Below are positions 13,701-25,124 of a DNA stretch of 64,000 bases, piece after piece (the stretch's first letter is position 1; every line of letters begins with the position of its first letter). Both the position numbers and the translations under genes were made by a program. Source of the stretch: Lentinus brumalis (lineage: Eukaryota > Basidiomycota > Agaricomycetes > Polyporales > Polyporaceae). The notes below the pieces were generated by a model. It was given only the letters and a program-made list of their open reading frames with translations. It was not told where the DNA came from and searched no databases. The stretch spans positions 682,001-746,000 of the forward strand of contig MARA01000017.1 of assembly GCA_001792895.1 (NCBI GenBank), written 5' to 3'.

Positions 13701-15488
13701 ATGCAGAGGAGCTCGCTGCCTGAGCCTCGTCAGTACAAAGACCGAGCATCCCAGAAAGGACCCCCACTGCGCCCAGCGTTTCGCAACGCTCCTCCAAGAT
13801 TCCCGGTCATACGACGTCTAGACGACAGATGCGAAACCCAGACCAGAAAGACGTCCGAACACTGAGGCCGCTGTGCGCTCCGGCCCCGGTATTCCACATT
13901 CCCGTGATGTACGTACACCAGAAGCTGATAAGTCGAGAAGCAGGGAAGGCATGGAAGTGGGAAGCTGAGGGTTGAAAGTACCGCTGCCGTATGTAGCGCT
14001 GCCGATCCCATCACCTAACGCGAGTGTGCGGGACTGAGAGACGCGATGGTCCACCGACCAGCATCGCGAGCGTAATCGCACATACTGAGCGGTGGAAGAC
14101 TTGCGAAGGTCAAAAGATAGCAGCGGGGGGAGCTGCGCAGCGGACTACGCGAAGCTCCAAGCAGAAGCAGAACCGTGCCCGTGAGTCCGTGACCGGGTGC
14201 AGACTGGTTCGCTGTCAGTACCATCGTCAGACGGACTTCGACAGGATCCAGTGTGCATCCGGTGCGCCGTCCTCCACGATGATCCCACGCAATAAAGCTT
14301 TCAAAGACGAAGCGTACCTGCAACTTCAAGACTCCGCTTGGACATACGGCAGGCCCGCGCAGGGGCGTTCGAGAGCGAGGACCTCGGCGCAGGAGATTGC
14401 AGTCGTCATGGAAAGCGAAAGGACCCGTGCGTGCGGAAGTGGCGGAGTGCGGACGTAGAACGAGCCAGGCCGCAGATCCGCGTACGGGCTTGGGTAGGCT
14501 TGGTTCGCAGCCCCAACAGCTGAAGCTGAAGCTCGAAGCTCATTGACTTGAAGTCCGGACAGCGAGCGGGGCGCGTGTCGTATGTCCATCGGGGAGCCTT
14601 TCGGATTCCACGAGCTCAGCTGGGCTTCGAGGTTCGTCAGCTAGCCGGACAAGGCGTATACACGACTCGCAGGGTAGCCGTGTCGTGAAACCAGAGTCTG
14701 CACCGTCGACCTTGCAAACGCCTGGAGGCAGAGGTGCCATGTGCACGAGAGGGTAGCATCGCGCCTGACGTCGATGTCAACCCACACATGCGGCCAACGA
14801 GTTTGTGTAAGTAGCAAGTGTCAGTGAGGATGCATATTCGAAGCAATGCAGTATTACTCACTTGTCCTGTGAGCTTGGCGAGAGGCTCGGAAAAGGTTGC
14901 CTTGTATGAGCTCGATGCGCGCCGAGCGTCGCAGACACGGTCGACGAGCTTAGGACCCAGGTGCTCGGACGGAGACAGTGGTGACAGGCGATGGCAAGTT
15001 GAAGCAGACTTCAGGAAACGTCCAAACCGGATGGGGAGGCACTGGAGAAAGCACTCCCCTCGAACAAACCAACCAACGTTATATATCTTCCAGCAGCCAT
15101 ATGCACCTCGGGCTGCAACAAGGTGTTCTCGACGACCGACGATGATCGCAAGAGAGGCCCGGGTCGCGTCGGGAAGAATCACAAGCCACCGCGCGGCCAC
15201 AGCGATAAGACCTTGGGACGCGAAGAGCAATATGATACAATCATACATCATTGGGTGGCTTCTCGCGACTTACTTACAATTTACTTACAACACCATCGTC
15301 AGGGTAGACACGGTGACAGTATGGAGCAAGGTATGCGCGACGCCGCTATCGGCGCGCCTCTCGTCCATAGCCGCAGCGGCTTCGGGTAGCATATGTAGGA
15401 GTACTGTCGGGCGCAGGACTCACCGGACTGCAGAGATTTGGGAATCATATGCGAAGTTCGCAGTCCGGTCCGGGATGGTCGGCACTGC
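10775..15488. other. 4.7-kb gene-poor stretch, no confident gene
   Basis: Both strands were read. Open frames up to about 250 codons exist, but none shows recognisable motifs or a consistent set of introns. The best candidate is a minus-strand frame around 14,870-15,060 that reads like protein (a segment with HLGPKLVDRVCDARRASSS) and ends in a GTGAGTAAT donor, but no partner exon could be joined to it. The stretch also holds the promoter of the DUF3712 gene (10,775-11,100) and a purine-rich tract (12,312-12,402). Confidence 0.5.
12312..12402. repeat. Purine-rich GGA/GAGGA low-complexity tract
   Basis: About 90 bases almost entirely A and G on the plus strand, with many GGA and GAGGA units. 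On the minus strand it would read as a Ser-rich string. It may be a CT-rich promoter element for an unseen minus-strand gene or simple low-complexity sequence. Confidence 0.6.
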
Positions 15489-16952
15489 TCAATGCGTGTC
15501 CTTCGTCTCCGCCTCTTCGTCATCTTCCTCCTCTTCGCTGGAGCTCTCGGGGACGTGGTGATGGTTGGGGTTCGGCACGAGCAGGTCCAGCTCTTCGCCG
15601 TCGTCTGTGAAAGGCAATCAGCTGCCTGTTGCGACGATGCACTGGATATGTGTTTACAGAACGAGTCTCGCGACACCACTCGAACCGCGATGCATACGGA
15701 TCCATAGGAATCTCTCCCTATCGTATGTTTCCGGAAGTACGACCCGCTCAGCCATGCACATATCCATGCATTGCCGGAACTCCGTACTTGACCATCCCCA
15801 TACGTACACTCAGGATACTGAACATACGCCCGACCTCGCGCAAAGAGAGACATAACCAAGAGACATGATTAAGAGCAACTCACCCGTCGTCCGTCTTGAG
15901 TCGTCGTAGCTCTTCTCCAAGTCCGCGAGAATCTTCTCCTGCATAGCCGTTATAGCCGCCGCGTCCTCGCAAGTCTTATACTGCTCCAGCAGGTGTCTGG
16001 GACGCCGCGATCAGCTCGCTGCTTCGCACATACACAACGCACAACGCACCCGTTCACCTCCCAGAAGGTGTGGCCCCACCCGAATCCGCTAAGCAGACGC
16101 TCCGCGTACGTGTCGAACCCGGTGATGTAGAAGGCAGCGGCGAGGGCTTCCACGCAGTTGAGCCTCCATGGCTTACCGTAGTTGACGGGATTGGTTGCGA
16201 CAAGGTACGGTACTGGTACGGCTGTCAGCTCGTGTGTACGACTTTTGACGGGGTGAAATTCGGTGGCGCATGCACCGGTAAGTGGAGGAGAGGCAGTACT
16301 CACAAAGACGTTCGTGAGGACTCGCGATCCGGCCGAAGGGAATCTCGTCCAGCCGCGCCCATGAGCATTCGACTACCGCCACACCGTTCTGCGCGACGAT
16401 GTCCCTGTCCGCTGGGCTGACAGGTTGTGTGCCCTTCGGCCTAGCCGGCAGGGGTAAGCTCTCGAGCGAAGGCGACCGCAGTAGGGCACTCACGAGACGA
16501 CCACTCCTCGGAACTTCTGCCCTACGCGTAGCGATTGTATGAGTCCCTGGCGGGCGAGTTTCTTGCCCGAGCACCGTCGCGGATCGCAGTGATCAAAGTC
16601 CTGCAGCCGTTCCGAAATTCAGCAAGGCAGCGTAAGAGCACTCTTTGATCGCGCGACTCACCCACATCGCGACCGGAACGTCGATCGTGACCTTTTCCTC
16701 CGCCTCTACGCGTGCGCCGCCCGGGATCGCGTCAAGATTGAAGCTCCCAGACACAGAAGACTAACCAGAGTCACTCCCGCTGCCTCCCTCGCTTCCCTCC
16801 ACGTCGTCCACCGCGCTCTCTGGCCGCTCCGCCTGGCCAAGTGCAGACGAGGGGCGTGCTTCGTCGTACCTCTTCTGTCCGCGTCCTCGCTGTGCATGTC
16901 CGCCGCGGCTGAAGCTGGATTTCCCTCCACGTTTCCCTCTTGGTTTTGGCAT
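15489..16952 (-). CDS. TSR3: Tsr3, 18S rRNA aminocarboxypropyltransferase
   Basis: Tsr3 transfers the 3-amino-3-carboxypropyl group from S-adenosylmethionine to an m1-psi base of 18S rRNA during late small-subunit maturation in the cytoplasm. Seven exons give 291 residues: 16952-16766, 16705-16662, 16600-16494, 16440-16304, 16221-16050, 15996-15884, 15604-15489; the exon lengths sum to a multiple of three. The protein has a basic RG-rich N-terminus ([11 protein letters not shown]), the [17 protein letters not shown] motif, [22 protein letters not shown], then the signature [20 protein letters not shown] and a [10 protein letters not shown] segment. It ends in an acidic Ser/Glu/Asp tail. The last intron (15605-15883, 279 nt) is much longer than the others. 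The gene is divergent from the mL41 gene, with about 160 bp between start codons, so the two probably share a promoter. Identity is very secure. Confidence 0.95.
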
Positions 16953-17110
16953 AGCGGATGTATTGAAAGTTGAGACGACGAAGATGAAGGTGAAAGGATA
17001 GGTCTCGCGATCCGCCCTCACCTGCTGCGGTACCATGGGCGCTTGTCCCATATCGAGCGTCTGAGCCTGTTTGAGGCTCAGCAGTACCGCTGTTCCTCTT
17101 GTCCACGACC

Positions 17111-17617
17111 ATGTTCCCGACGAATCCCTGCTTCTCCAAGGCCATGCGGCGGGCACTCACGCCGAAACGTGGTAACAAAGATTACTACAAAGGTGCGTCT
17201 GGGCTGCCTGGTCGATGGCTGCTGCAATGACTGACTGGGATTCGTGCAGGTACGCGACAGGCATTCCTGCCTGGTGGACACCGTACGGGTGCGCCTGGAA
17301 AGCACGTCGTGCGCGGGAAGGCGAAGTACAGGCTGGTGGATGAGCAGGTCAGGGTGTTCGTTGCACCGCCAATAGAGGAGATCCGGAGCTCTTCGGTGCG
17401 TACCGTTTTTGCTTGCCCCTCTGAACCTTTGTCCTCATACTCTCGCTGCGTCTGTTTAATGTAGCTCAAGGCTTACGTCTCTACCACTATTCCCATCTCT
17501 CGCGCGTTCAACAAGGAGCTGTATGGCAAGCTTCCGCGTGGCGGCCTCACCGGGGAGCACTACTACAAGATTGCACCACGTCAAGAAGCAGAAGTCCCCG
17601 CATCCACGACATCATGA
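17111..17617 (+). CDS. MRPL27: Mitochondrial large-subunit ribosomal protein mL41 (MRPL27 family)
   Basis: Three exons (17111-17192, 17250-17395, 17465-17617) give 126 residues. After a short N-terminus the protein reads LTPKRGNKDYYKGTRQAFLP and then GGHRTGAPGKHV, a basic segment, and VDEQVRVFVAPPIEEI. This is the conserved core of fungal mL41, a component of the mitochondrial 54S ribosome subunit. The start at 17111 was chosen because it gives a short presequence-like N-terminus directly before the conserved core. The introns are 57 and 69 nt with GTGCGT donors. The gene is divergent from TSR3, so a cytoplasmic and a mitochondrial ribosome gene sit back to back. The family call rests on recall of the conserved KRGN(K)xxYKGT region. 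Confidence 0.85.
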
Positions 17618-17890
17618 TGCACGCTCGGACTGTTCATACCACATGGGAAACTCCTAGTCCCCGTCGGAGTGCATCGCCTGCCGATTCCATCATACAAGTA
17701 CTGTCTTCCTCTATATAATGTCCATAATCTTCGACCTTCCGATGCCGCTAGACTGTGCTTTACTGCGTCCATTTCAGCTACATGATTTCATTCGCCGTAG
17801 GAATTGAGCGTGGAGACGGTGGTGGAGATTGATGGCACTCTGCAGGAAGACAGTATGCCGCCACAAAAAGGCACATCGATGGTCCACACG

Positions 17891-17962
17891 CTCCGATACG
17901 GGGAATCGAACCCCGAGCTACCGCGTGAAAGGCGGTAATGTTAGCCGTTACACCATATCGGA
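17891..17962 (-). tRNA. tRNA-Glu(UUC)
   Basis: Read on the minus strand, the 72-nt sequence folds as a full cloverleaf. The acceptor arm TCCGATA pairs with TATCGGA, with discriminator G. The D arm contains the A box (TGGTGTAACGG). The anticodon stem ACCGC/GCGGT closes the loop CTTTCAC with anticodon TTC. The T arm GGGGTTCGATTCCCC contains the B box. There is no intron and no encoded CCA, as expected for a nuclear gene transcribed by RNA polymerase III. It lies between the mL41 and MFS genes. Confidence 0.96.
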
Positions 17963-18188
17963 TTGCTTCGGTTCTCTCCCCGCACCGCTAAGATCAATTG
18001 ACTATCCTGGGTCTGAGGTTGACGCAAGGTTGACGTTCGACCAGGTTTGTCCTTTTGTAACGGCCGCGTGTCTGACCGCGTTGACCAAGCGGTCTCGGAG
18101 ACTTCGGCGTATGCAAAGCACATAGTGACTGGCATAAAGGTTTGTTCATTGCTGCCACGTCGATTTCTGAACAGGTTCCAGGTCGACG

Positions 18189-20576
18189 ATGTCTCGCGGC
18201 CCCTCGGACGAACGCACTCCTCTGCTCTCGTCAGCAGAGAGCGAGTTTTCTGAGCCGGAAACACCAGAAGCCATCAGCAATGGGGCATCTCAGGACCTTA
18301 ATGAGCCAGTCAAGCCCACCGTGTCCGTTGTTGCAGTGGTGAGTCAGAAGCTTCAGTACTCCAACTTTTATGTCTCACACTTACCGCCCTTCAGATGGGA
18401 CCGATGATCTTAGGCATATTCCTTGTAGCTATGGACACGACTATCGTGACCTCGACCTACGCATCCATTGGGAGCCAGTTCGAACAGCTGCAGAACACCA
18501 GCTGGATCGCGACAGGATACATGCTATCTCTCACTAGCTTTCAGTACGTGTGAAGTCCTTCCCCGCCTCACACGTTGCTGACATCTGCATCAGACCATTG
18601 TACGGAAAGGTGTGTCGACTAGATCTCTTGTTCACAGAAAACCTACCTTACCTCCGCGCCAGCTCAGCGACATCTTCGGACGCAAATCCTGCCTCCTGTT
18701 CGCATACTTCGTCTTCGCCTTGGGCTGTCTCTTCTGCGGCCTCGCAAGGAACATGACGGAGCTTATCGCTGCGCGGGCTCTGGCCGGGATTGGCGGCGGC
18801 GGGATGTCGACAATGGGGTCGATCATTCTGTCGGACGTCGCGACTCTGCGTCAGCGCGGGACCTTGCAAGGTGATGCTAAGTAGCCTCCTGGTGACTACC
18901 CGATACGCATGCTGACTATCATTGACAGGATTTGCCAACGTCGCTTGGGCAGCGGGACAAGCTACCGGCGCACCGTTGGGCGGATTTCTCGCTGACGGCA
19001 TCGGATGGCGCTGGTGAGTCATGAGTATCCATTGCGCAGCTCTACTACTGGCAGCAAGGAATCACACAAACCCTCGACTGAGGAGACATCCTGTGAGGAT
19101 GCTCGATGCGAGCAGACCACATCGTCTTTCCTTGTGAGGCCTCCCTCATCTCATGGGACTAAAGGAAATCATCATGATTTCTGGGCTTATTGCGACCCAT
19201 CTTCTCGGATAAGGTGACGTTGACTTCACGCAGCGTCCCTCGTCTGTGAATGGACAGGGCGTAAAGTCAAGGGTTTTCTGATAATCCCTTGCCGCATATC
19301 ATAGGGCGCTGTCGGCGGTGACATGTTGCCTCTACAGCACGCTAACCCGCCCCTATGAACGTTTTCAGGGCCTTTTTGTTACAGGTTCCCCTCACCCTCC
19401 TGGCGATAGTGTCAGTCGGATTCGGGTTGAACCTCCCTCGCCCCGCCCACGGCAACCTGCGCGAAAAGTTCGCCCGCATAGATTTCGCCGGGGCAGGAAC
19501 GCTCGTCGTCGCCACCTTCCTCCTCCTCCTGGGCCTCGACCGCGGAGGCAACATCTCCTGGCGCGACAACATCACTATCGCCTCCCTCGCAATCTCCGCC
19601 TCTTTCTACCTCGTCTTTGTAGCGGTCGAGCTCCGCTGGGCGCGTGAGCCGTTCGCTCCCAAGCGCATCGTCGCCAACAAGGCACTGCTCGCAAGCTATC
19701 TCGCGAACCTGCTCTCCAACGGCGCGGCGATCTCTCTTATCTTCAATGTCTCGCTGTATCTCCAGGCAGTACAAGGTGTCAGCGCGTCGGAGGTCGGACT
19801 GACACTCCTCCCAACCATCTTTGGCGGGGTCATCGGAAGCTTGAGCACGGGCCTCATCATGCAGGCCACCGGGAAGTACTACGTTTTGACCCTCGCGGCG
19901 TTCACGGTGATGCTGGCGGGCGACGTCGTCGTGGCGCTCGTCACGGGTCCGCTGAAGTACTCTCTTGTGGCGCTGTCGATAGGTCAGTCGGATTCGCCGA
20001 CCGAGGTTGAAAAAGAGAAGATACTAACTTTGTCCTTCAGGCCTGATTTCCAACAACATCGGAATCGGTGCGCCAAATTGTCTTCGTCTTCTTCGCCCTG
20101 GAAATTGACGTCCATGATAGGCTCCGGACTAACCACCACCCTCGTCGCGCTGATCGCAAACGCCGGTCCCGATGACCAGGCGGTTGCCACCGCAGTCTCA
20201 TACCTCTTCCGCTCGCTCGGATCTGTAGTTGGCCTCTCTGTCAGCACGACCATCACGCAGAATGTGCTCCGCCAGAGCCTGCGTAAGCGCTTGACCGGCG
20301 GGGATATCGACGAGGTCCGTACACCCCTCTTCACTTCCCTGTGTGTCTAGAAGTAACCCCACCTCCCACCTCCCCACTCCTTCGGTTTGGCAGATCATCA
20401 AGCGCGTGCGCGAGTCCCTGGAGTATCTCGAGCAGCTCCAGCCCGAGGTCCGCGAGAAGGTCGTACGTGCGTACCAGGACGGCCTGCAGGCGTCATTCTG
20501 GTTCACCGTCGCGCTTACTGCGCTTACCGTGCTCTGCGCGGTGTATATTAAAGAGAAGCCCCTCAGCGCGCGATAG
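18189..20576 (+). CDS. MFS transporter, Vba/Fnx-like vacuolar amino-acid permease family
   Basis: Nine exons sum to 541 residues in one open frame: 18189-18338, 18395-18543, 18594-18609, 18663-18870, 18929-19013, 19369-19982, 20041-20067, 20121-20314 and 20394-20576. The N-terminus has SDERTPLL, an acidic dileucine-type motif typical of vacuolar Fnx1/Vba transporters. The first helix carries GIFLVAMDTTIV, and the loop between helices 2 and 3 has MFS motif A (GKLSDIFGRK). Later come GIGGGGMSTMGSIILSD and the motif-C-like helix GQATGAPLGGF. Family members export basic amino acids or drugs across the vacuolar or plasma membrane; the substrate cannot be read here. Exon 3 is only 16 nt and intron 5 is 355 nt, against about 50 nt for the rest. 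Family sure, substrate and location inferred. Confidence 0.9.
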
Positions 20577-20912
20577 AGCGATGTGGAGGCGGATTTTCCG
20601 ATATTCATGTATAGCCCTAGACTTACGCCGCTTTACGTGGCCTTTTGGTTGTGTTTTTATCGTTCTCTTGCTTAAAGACAGGTCGTCGTGGTGCACGAGC
20701 GCTCGGCATACCCGTTGCGCCACTCGTGCTTAACTATGATTACGCAATCGTACCCAAGGGTATGCAAAGTCCTTTCCAAGTCCAACATCTTGGCACTCTC
20801 GATACGCCATCATTAGACTGTCCACCACTCATTCTGGCGGTATCTAACTGGTTCTTCTTCCGTTTCGTCTTACCGGTACTTAGTCATCGCTTTCTCACCC
20901 CCACATACAGAG
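20577..20912. other. Intergenic spacer between MFS and first F-box gene
   Basis: 336 bases holding the 3' end of the MFS gene and the promoter of the following plus-strand F-box gene. No gene is seen. Confidence 0.6.
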
Positions 20913-22528
20913 ATGGCTGCCACAAGCCGTCACGTCTCTCCAATGCGTCTCGGTACTCCTGAAGGTCATGATTTTTCTTTCGACAGTGACAACGCGGTGA
21001 GCTTCTTTGTCCTTAGAGTTGCTCACACATACGTTGGGACTTACATATCTTTTCGAATCCGCAGCCTCACACACCTTCGATCGTTGACCGTATGCCTCCC
21101 GAAATCCTCGTGTACATCTTCCAGTTGGTGCAGTGGGCCACCGGATGGCAGTCTTATCCATCGCACACCACTCCTGCTTGGATCTCCTTCACCTGGGTCT
21201 GTCGCCGGTGGCGCGCCGTCGCCCTGTCTGCGCCTGTACTATGGACATCAATCGGCAACGCAGGCTATTGGAACAGTTTGCGATGGCTTCCCGTCTTCCT
21301 GGAGAGGGCGGCAGGCGCTCCCCTTGACGTGGATATCACTTTACGGGCTAACGACCGTGCTTGCGCGGAGACGCTGCGCACCATACAACCGTATTCCTTC
21401 ACTATCCGCTGCTTCCGCCTTTGTCTCGACAACCCGGAAGAGGACGCGTACCGCCAGCTTGTTTCTCCTCTCACAGAGGAGATGAGAAACGTCGAAGAGC
21501 TTACGCTCTTGGCTTTTTTTCCCTTTGGTCAGATAGATGCAGGGACGATCAATGCTTCTCGCGACCAATTCCCGCGGCTCACCAGCTTACGATTGATTGG
21601 CCCGCATATCCCGTGGTCCTCGTCCGTCTACACTGGGTTACGCTCGCTGAAGATCAACTCTACTGCACATCCCCCTTCTCCCCTCGAATTCTTCCAGATA
21701 TTACGAGGCTGCCCGGATCTGGAAGTACTGGAATTTGGGATAGGGCTTCCGACGCCCTCGAATCTGGGACCCGATGGGTCCGAGACATCCTACCACGTCT
21801 CTCTTCCACAAATGCGTCAAATGAATTTGAAGGGAACGCTCCCGGAGGTTGATTTCATCTCGCAGTACATCCAAGTCCCTTCGACCTGCAGTATCCGCAT
21901 ACGTCTGAGCGGTACATACGACGATCCTGTAGCAGCACTCGTCCCGAAGCAGCGGATGCTCCAGCCTCTCTTGCGCACCTGCACCACCTTCACCCTCTCT
22001 ACGAACCACGGTCTTGCCGATCTCTGCATGAAGTGCGGCGAGGACTATCTCCGTATGATCTGCTCAGTCGACGATTTCTCGAGGCTCAACCCCGAGACAT
22101 GGTCCGCATTACTAGGAGTATTACGCCACTCACCCATTGTCGACTTCCGCCTTACACTCGATGTGGTCGGCGCCATTGTGTCGGAAATGTGGATGGAGTG
22201 CTTTTCTCGCTTTCCACTCCTCGAACACGTCGCACTCGGGACTCACCGGCATCTCCAAAACGTGTGGGATGCCACTTCGTTCCTGAGAGCCCTTGCGTCC
22301 CCGGCAGCGGACGGCGATTCCGTTGCGCTCACGAGGCTCCGTGTACTGGAGCTCACGTCTGTCCGGTTGGACGAGCCTACCTCCCTGAACATCATTTCTA
22401 TGCTGGAGCGCCGGGCATCCAGCGGCGCCCCGCTCTCGGAGCTTGTGCTCTATCACTGTAACACCGGTATTGATGTGAAGTCGTTCATTATAAGGCTGCA
22501 GAAGCTAGTGAAGCTGTCCATCAGGTGA
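20913..22528 (+). CDS. F-box protein 1 of a local paralogous group
   Basis: Exon 1 (20913-20996) encodes 28 residues and exon 2 (21065-22528) the rest, about 515 residues. The F-box lies near the N-terminus (MPPEILVYIFQLV, then WISFTWVCRRWRAVAL and PVLWTSI). Leucine-rich sequence typical of the substrate-binding part of basidiomycete F-box proteins follows. F-box proteins link substrates to the SCF ubiquitin ligase through Skp1. The stop used directly follows LSIR. However, AG|GTGAGT at this point is a good donor, and splicing to 22596 would instead add a short tail ending at 22611. The same donor-like sequence follows the last residue of both paralogues downstream, which supports a final short exon. 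The F-box call is good; the target is unknown. Confidence 0.8.
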
Positions 22529-23070
22529 GTGTTCTATCTTAGGACGGATATGTGACTTCTGTACGCAAGCATGCTGATACTGTGCATTCACGTAGGTACG
22601 CCGAAGAGTAGCGATCTTCTTACGGCGGATACGCACCATGCGATGAGCTTCGGTGAGGGTTGCTGCGTTGCGCACGTGTGCGGCCGTACTGACGATCAGA
22701 CAGATACGATGTGCTGTGACGCAGTTGCATTGGCACCGTATGGAGGTACAACGGGTCGTGAGTCATGGGAGGCTGAGAGGGAGACTAGCGTATAGGGAGG
22801 AATGACTTCAATGGAATCGTTGGGTTGCCAAGGAGTACAGAGCGAGTACCACTTCAGAGTAGTTGTCTAATTGGCCGTATCACCAATACCCTCTGACGTT
22901 TCCTCCACCAAGTTTAGATGGCTATGGATAGCACGTCAATGGAGGTCGAGATAGTCGGAATCATGAATGACTCACCGGAAGCTGTCCGCTTCGTCAAATT
23001 TACCCAAAGATCCAACACTGTACCTTTAGCACGATTAGCTGTGTGGTATGCAGGATCGTCGACACAACGC
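22529..23070. other. Intergenic region between convergent F-box genes
   Basis: The 3' regions of F-box genes 1 (plus) and 2 (minus) meet here. It may include a tiny last exon of gene 1 (22596-22611). Nothing else is supported. Confidence 0.5.
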
Positions 23071-24543
23071 TCACTTGATCGACAGCGTCACCTGTTGCTC
23101 TAGAGTTCTCTTCACCGCATCGACGTCCATGGTCTCTCTGCAGTATGCCTCCGTTAACGTGAGTTCCGCCAAGGGGTACCCGTAGTCGCGCCGGGCCTCG
23201 AGCACCATGACGAGCGCCTCGAGTGTCCTCTCGTCGAGGATCAAGGAACGCAGCTCCAACAATCGCAGGTGGCGAGAGAATGATGGTTTCTCAGGTGGGT
23301 CGCCGCCAACCATGACCAGAAGATGCATGAAGACGTCCACTCCACCAACGTTAAGCATCCCCTGCCTGCCAACACGCAAGGTCTCCAACCGAGGGAAATT
23401 GCTGGCGAAGGAGCGCCACATGTGCAGGGTGAAGTCTTCGATGAACATGTACGAGATTGTTGCGTCGAGGAGGGGTGCACCGGAGAATGCATCGAGCAAT
23501 TCTTCCCATAGGTCTGTCGTCATGTGCGCTTCCTCGGCGATGGTCCTCTGAAGGCAGATATTGACCGTGGGTTCAGAACATGACTCCAGGGTAACATTGA
23601 TCCTGATCTGCTCTTCGGCGGAGAGGAGGATGAGCGCGTATGCTTGCTGCACGAGGGACCTTAACACGGCATATTTAGGTATGATGGCGGCCAACGACTC
23701 TTCGAGTGGAAGATCAGGGTGGAGGGGATAGGTATGGATGATGATCTTGCAGCTGGAAGGAACCATGATTTTGTCGCATAGCGCCGTGATACCAGCCAAC
23801 CCATCAAGGAATGCGAGACTGCGAAGGCTCGGCATCGACACCGGTCCTGAGATGGTGGTTTGTAACGCGGGTTCGCCGGTGAACGGCAACGCACCCATGA
23901 TTGATAGAGATTCTAGACTCGGACAAGCCTGAAGGATCAACAGGAGTCGGTGGATGGGGATTCTTGTCGCGGGACAGGAGAGGCGAAAGGAGCGTAGCAA
24001 AGAGTATACGGTCGATTCCCAAGGGAAGTGCAGCCCGCAGAGATCGAGATCGACCAAACGCGGTGCATTTTGACGCGGTAGGTCGTAGGAAGCAGGAGGA
24101 GGGACATCGCTATCTGGATCGTCTTGGTGAGGATGGCATGCCAACGCAAGCTCTTCTAGAAATGGGAAGGTCGTCTTGATGAGGTTGTATGAGGATAGCA
24201 GTACAGCTCGCCGCGTCGTGCGCAATCGGAAAACGCGGAGCATGTGCGCGTGTGGAGCCAAGGCCTGCACTGTGTACTGGGCATCCTTGGAGAACACAAC
24301 AGCGACAACTAATGGGGCACCAAGAGCACGATCCAGAAAAGTCGGGATCCAGGACTTGTCGGATCGGCCCATTCCGTCGTAGATAGTTCTCCACAACGCC
24401 GGATACGCCAGTGCCACTCTGCGCCAGCGGCGACAGACCCAAGTGACTGTCAACCAGTCGAAGTCACGTTGCGAGCATTGGCCACGCCGGTGCCAAAATA
24501 TGAGCGACAGCAGCTCGGGAGGTAGTTCGTTAATGTCCTGCAT
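23071..24543 (-). CDS. F-box protein 2, paralogue of the gene at 20,913
   Basis: A single long exon of 490 residues beginning at the ATG at 24543 (MQDINELPPELLSLIFW). It has the same F-box layout as paralogue 1: LPPELLSLIF, then TVTWVCRRWRRVALAYPALW, then a long leucine-rich region with no motif I can name. The opening frame continues a few codons upstream without an ATG, and an intron acceptor-like TAG lies just ahead, so a short upstream exon is possible. The likely role is substrate recognition in an SCF ubiquitin ligase; the substrate is unknown. It faces F-box gene 1 tail to tail. Confidence 0.8.
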   Translation of the reverse strand: MQDINELPPELLSLIFWHRRGQCSQRDFDWLTVTWVCRRWRRVALAYPALWRTIYDGMGRSDKSWIPTFLDRALGAPLVVAVVFSKDAQYTVQALAPHAHMLRVFRLRTTRRAVLLSSYNLIKTTFPFLEELALACHPHQDDPDSDVPPPASYDLPRQNAPRLVDLDLCGLHFPWESTVYSLLRSFRLSCPATRIPIHRLLLILQACPSLESLSIMGALPFTGEPALQTTISGPVSMPSLRSLAFLDGLAGITALCDKIMVPSSCKIIIHTYPLHPDLPLEESLAAIIPKYAVLRSLVQQAYALILLSAEEQIRINVTLESCSEPTVNICLQRTIAEEAHMTTDLWEELLDAFSGAPLLDATISYMFIEDFTLHMWRSFASNFPRLETLRVGRQGMLNVGGVDVFMHLLVMVGGDPPEKPSFSRHLRLLELRSLILDERTLEALVMVLEARRDYGYPLAELTLTEAYCRETMDVDAVKRTLEQQVTLSIK

Positions 24544-25124
24544 GGCGCTCTGGCACACTAGTCAGTCGGAGAGATGCAACACACAAAGTCTGTGCGCCGT
24601 ACGTACACACATCTCTGCCTTCTACTTATTCGTCAAGTCGACGGCTGAGGTAGACGTCCGACGGTTCGACTAGTATCCAAGTGTCGAGTCTACCAAGAAA
24701 ATCAGAAACCGACAATGCTAAGGAATTCGATAACCTCACCGGCTCGCCGTTGTAGACTATAGAAGACAGTGTCAGACCGACGGTGTTTAACCCGGAAAAA
24801 GGAGCCACGTCCCACGTGGAGTAGGCGCCCGGTCCTCGTAGTCCCAAGTGAGTCATCGCTGTGATATCCGTGCTCAACGCCTTATAACCACTAGCTGGTG
24901 TGGTCCGCGTTACACATTACTCTCGGGAAAACCGTACTCATGCTGACTTTCGCAGTTCTCAAGTGCTAGCTCAGCGGCAATAGCCCGGTTCCCCAGGATG
25001 CGAGGGAACAGCTCTCACAGTGACTCGCATTCGGCAGTGTTCATATCCACGCTCCCAGCTCGGACGCTATGGTCCCAGGTATAAAGCTCACAAGGTCCGG
25101 AGACTTCTGAACGCTGATGCCACT
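24544..25124. other. Divergent promoter region, no gene supported
   Basis: Lies between the starts of F-box gene 2 (minus) and the hydrolase (plus). One 80-codon minus frame is present but has no motif and no good splice partner. Confidence 0.5.

Noticed and set aside
14637..15251. Long minus-strand frame of about 200 codons
   Set aside because: No known motif. Only the middle part looks protein-like and no neighbouring exon fits; too weak to call a gene.
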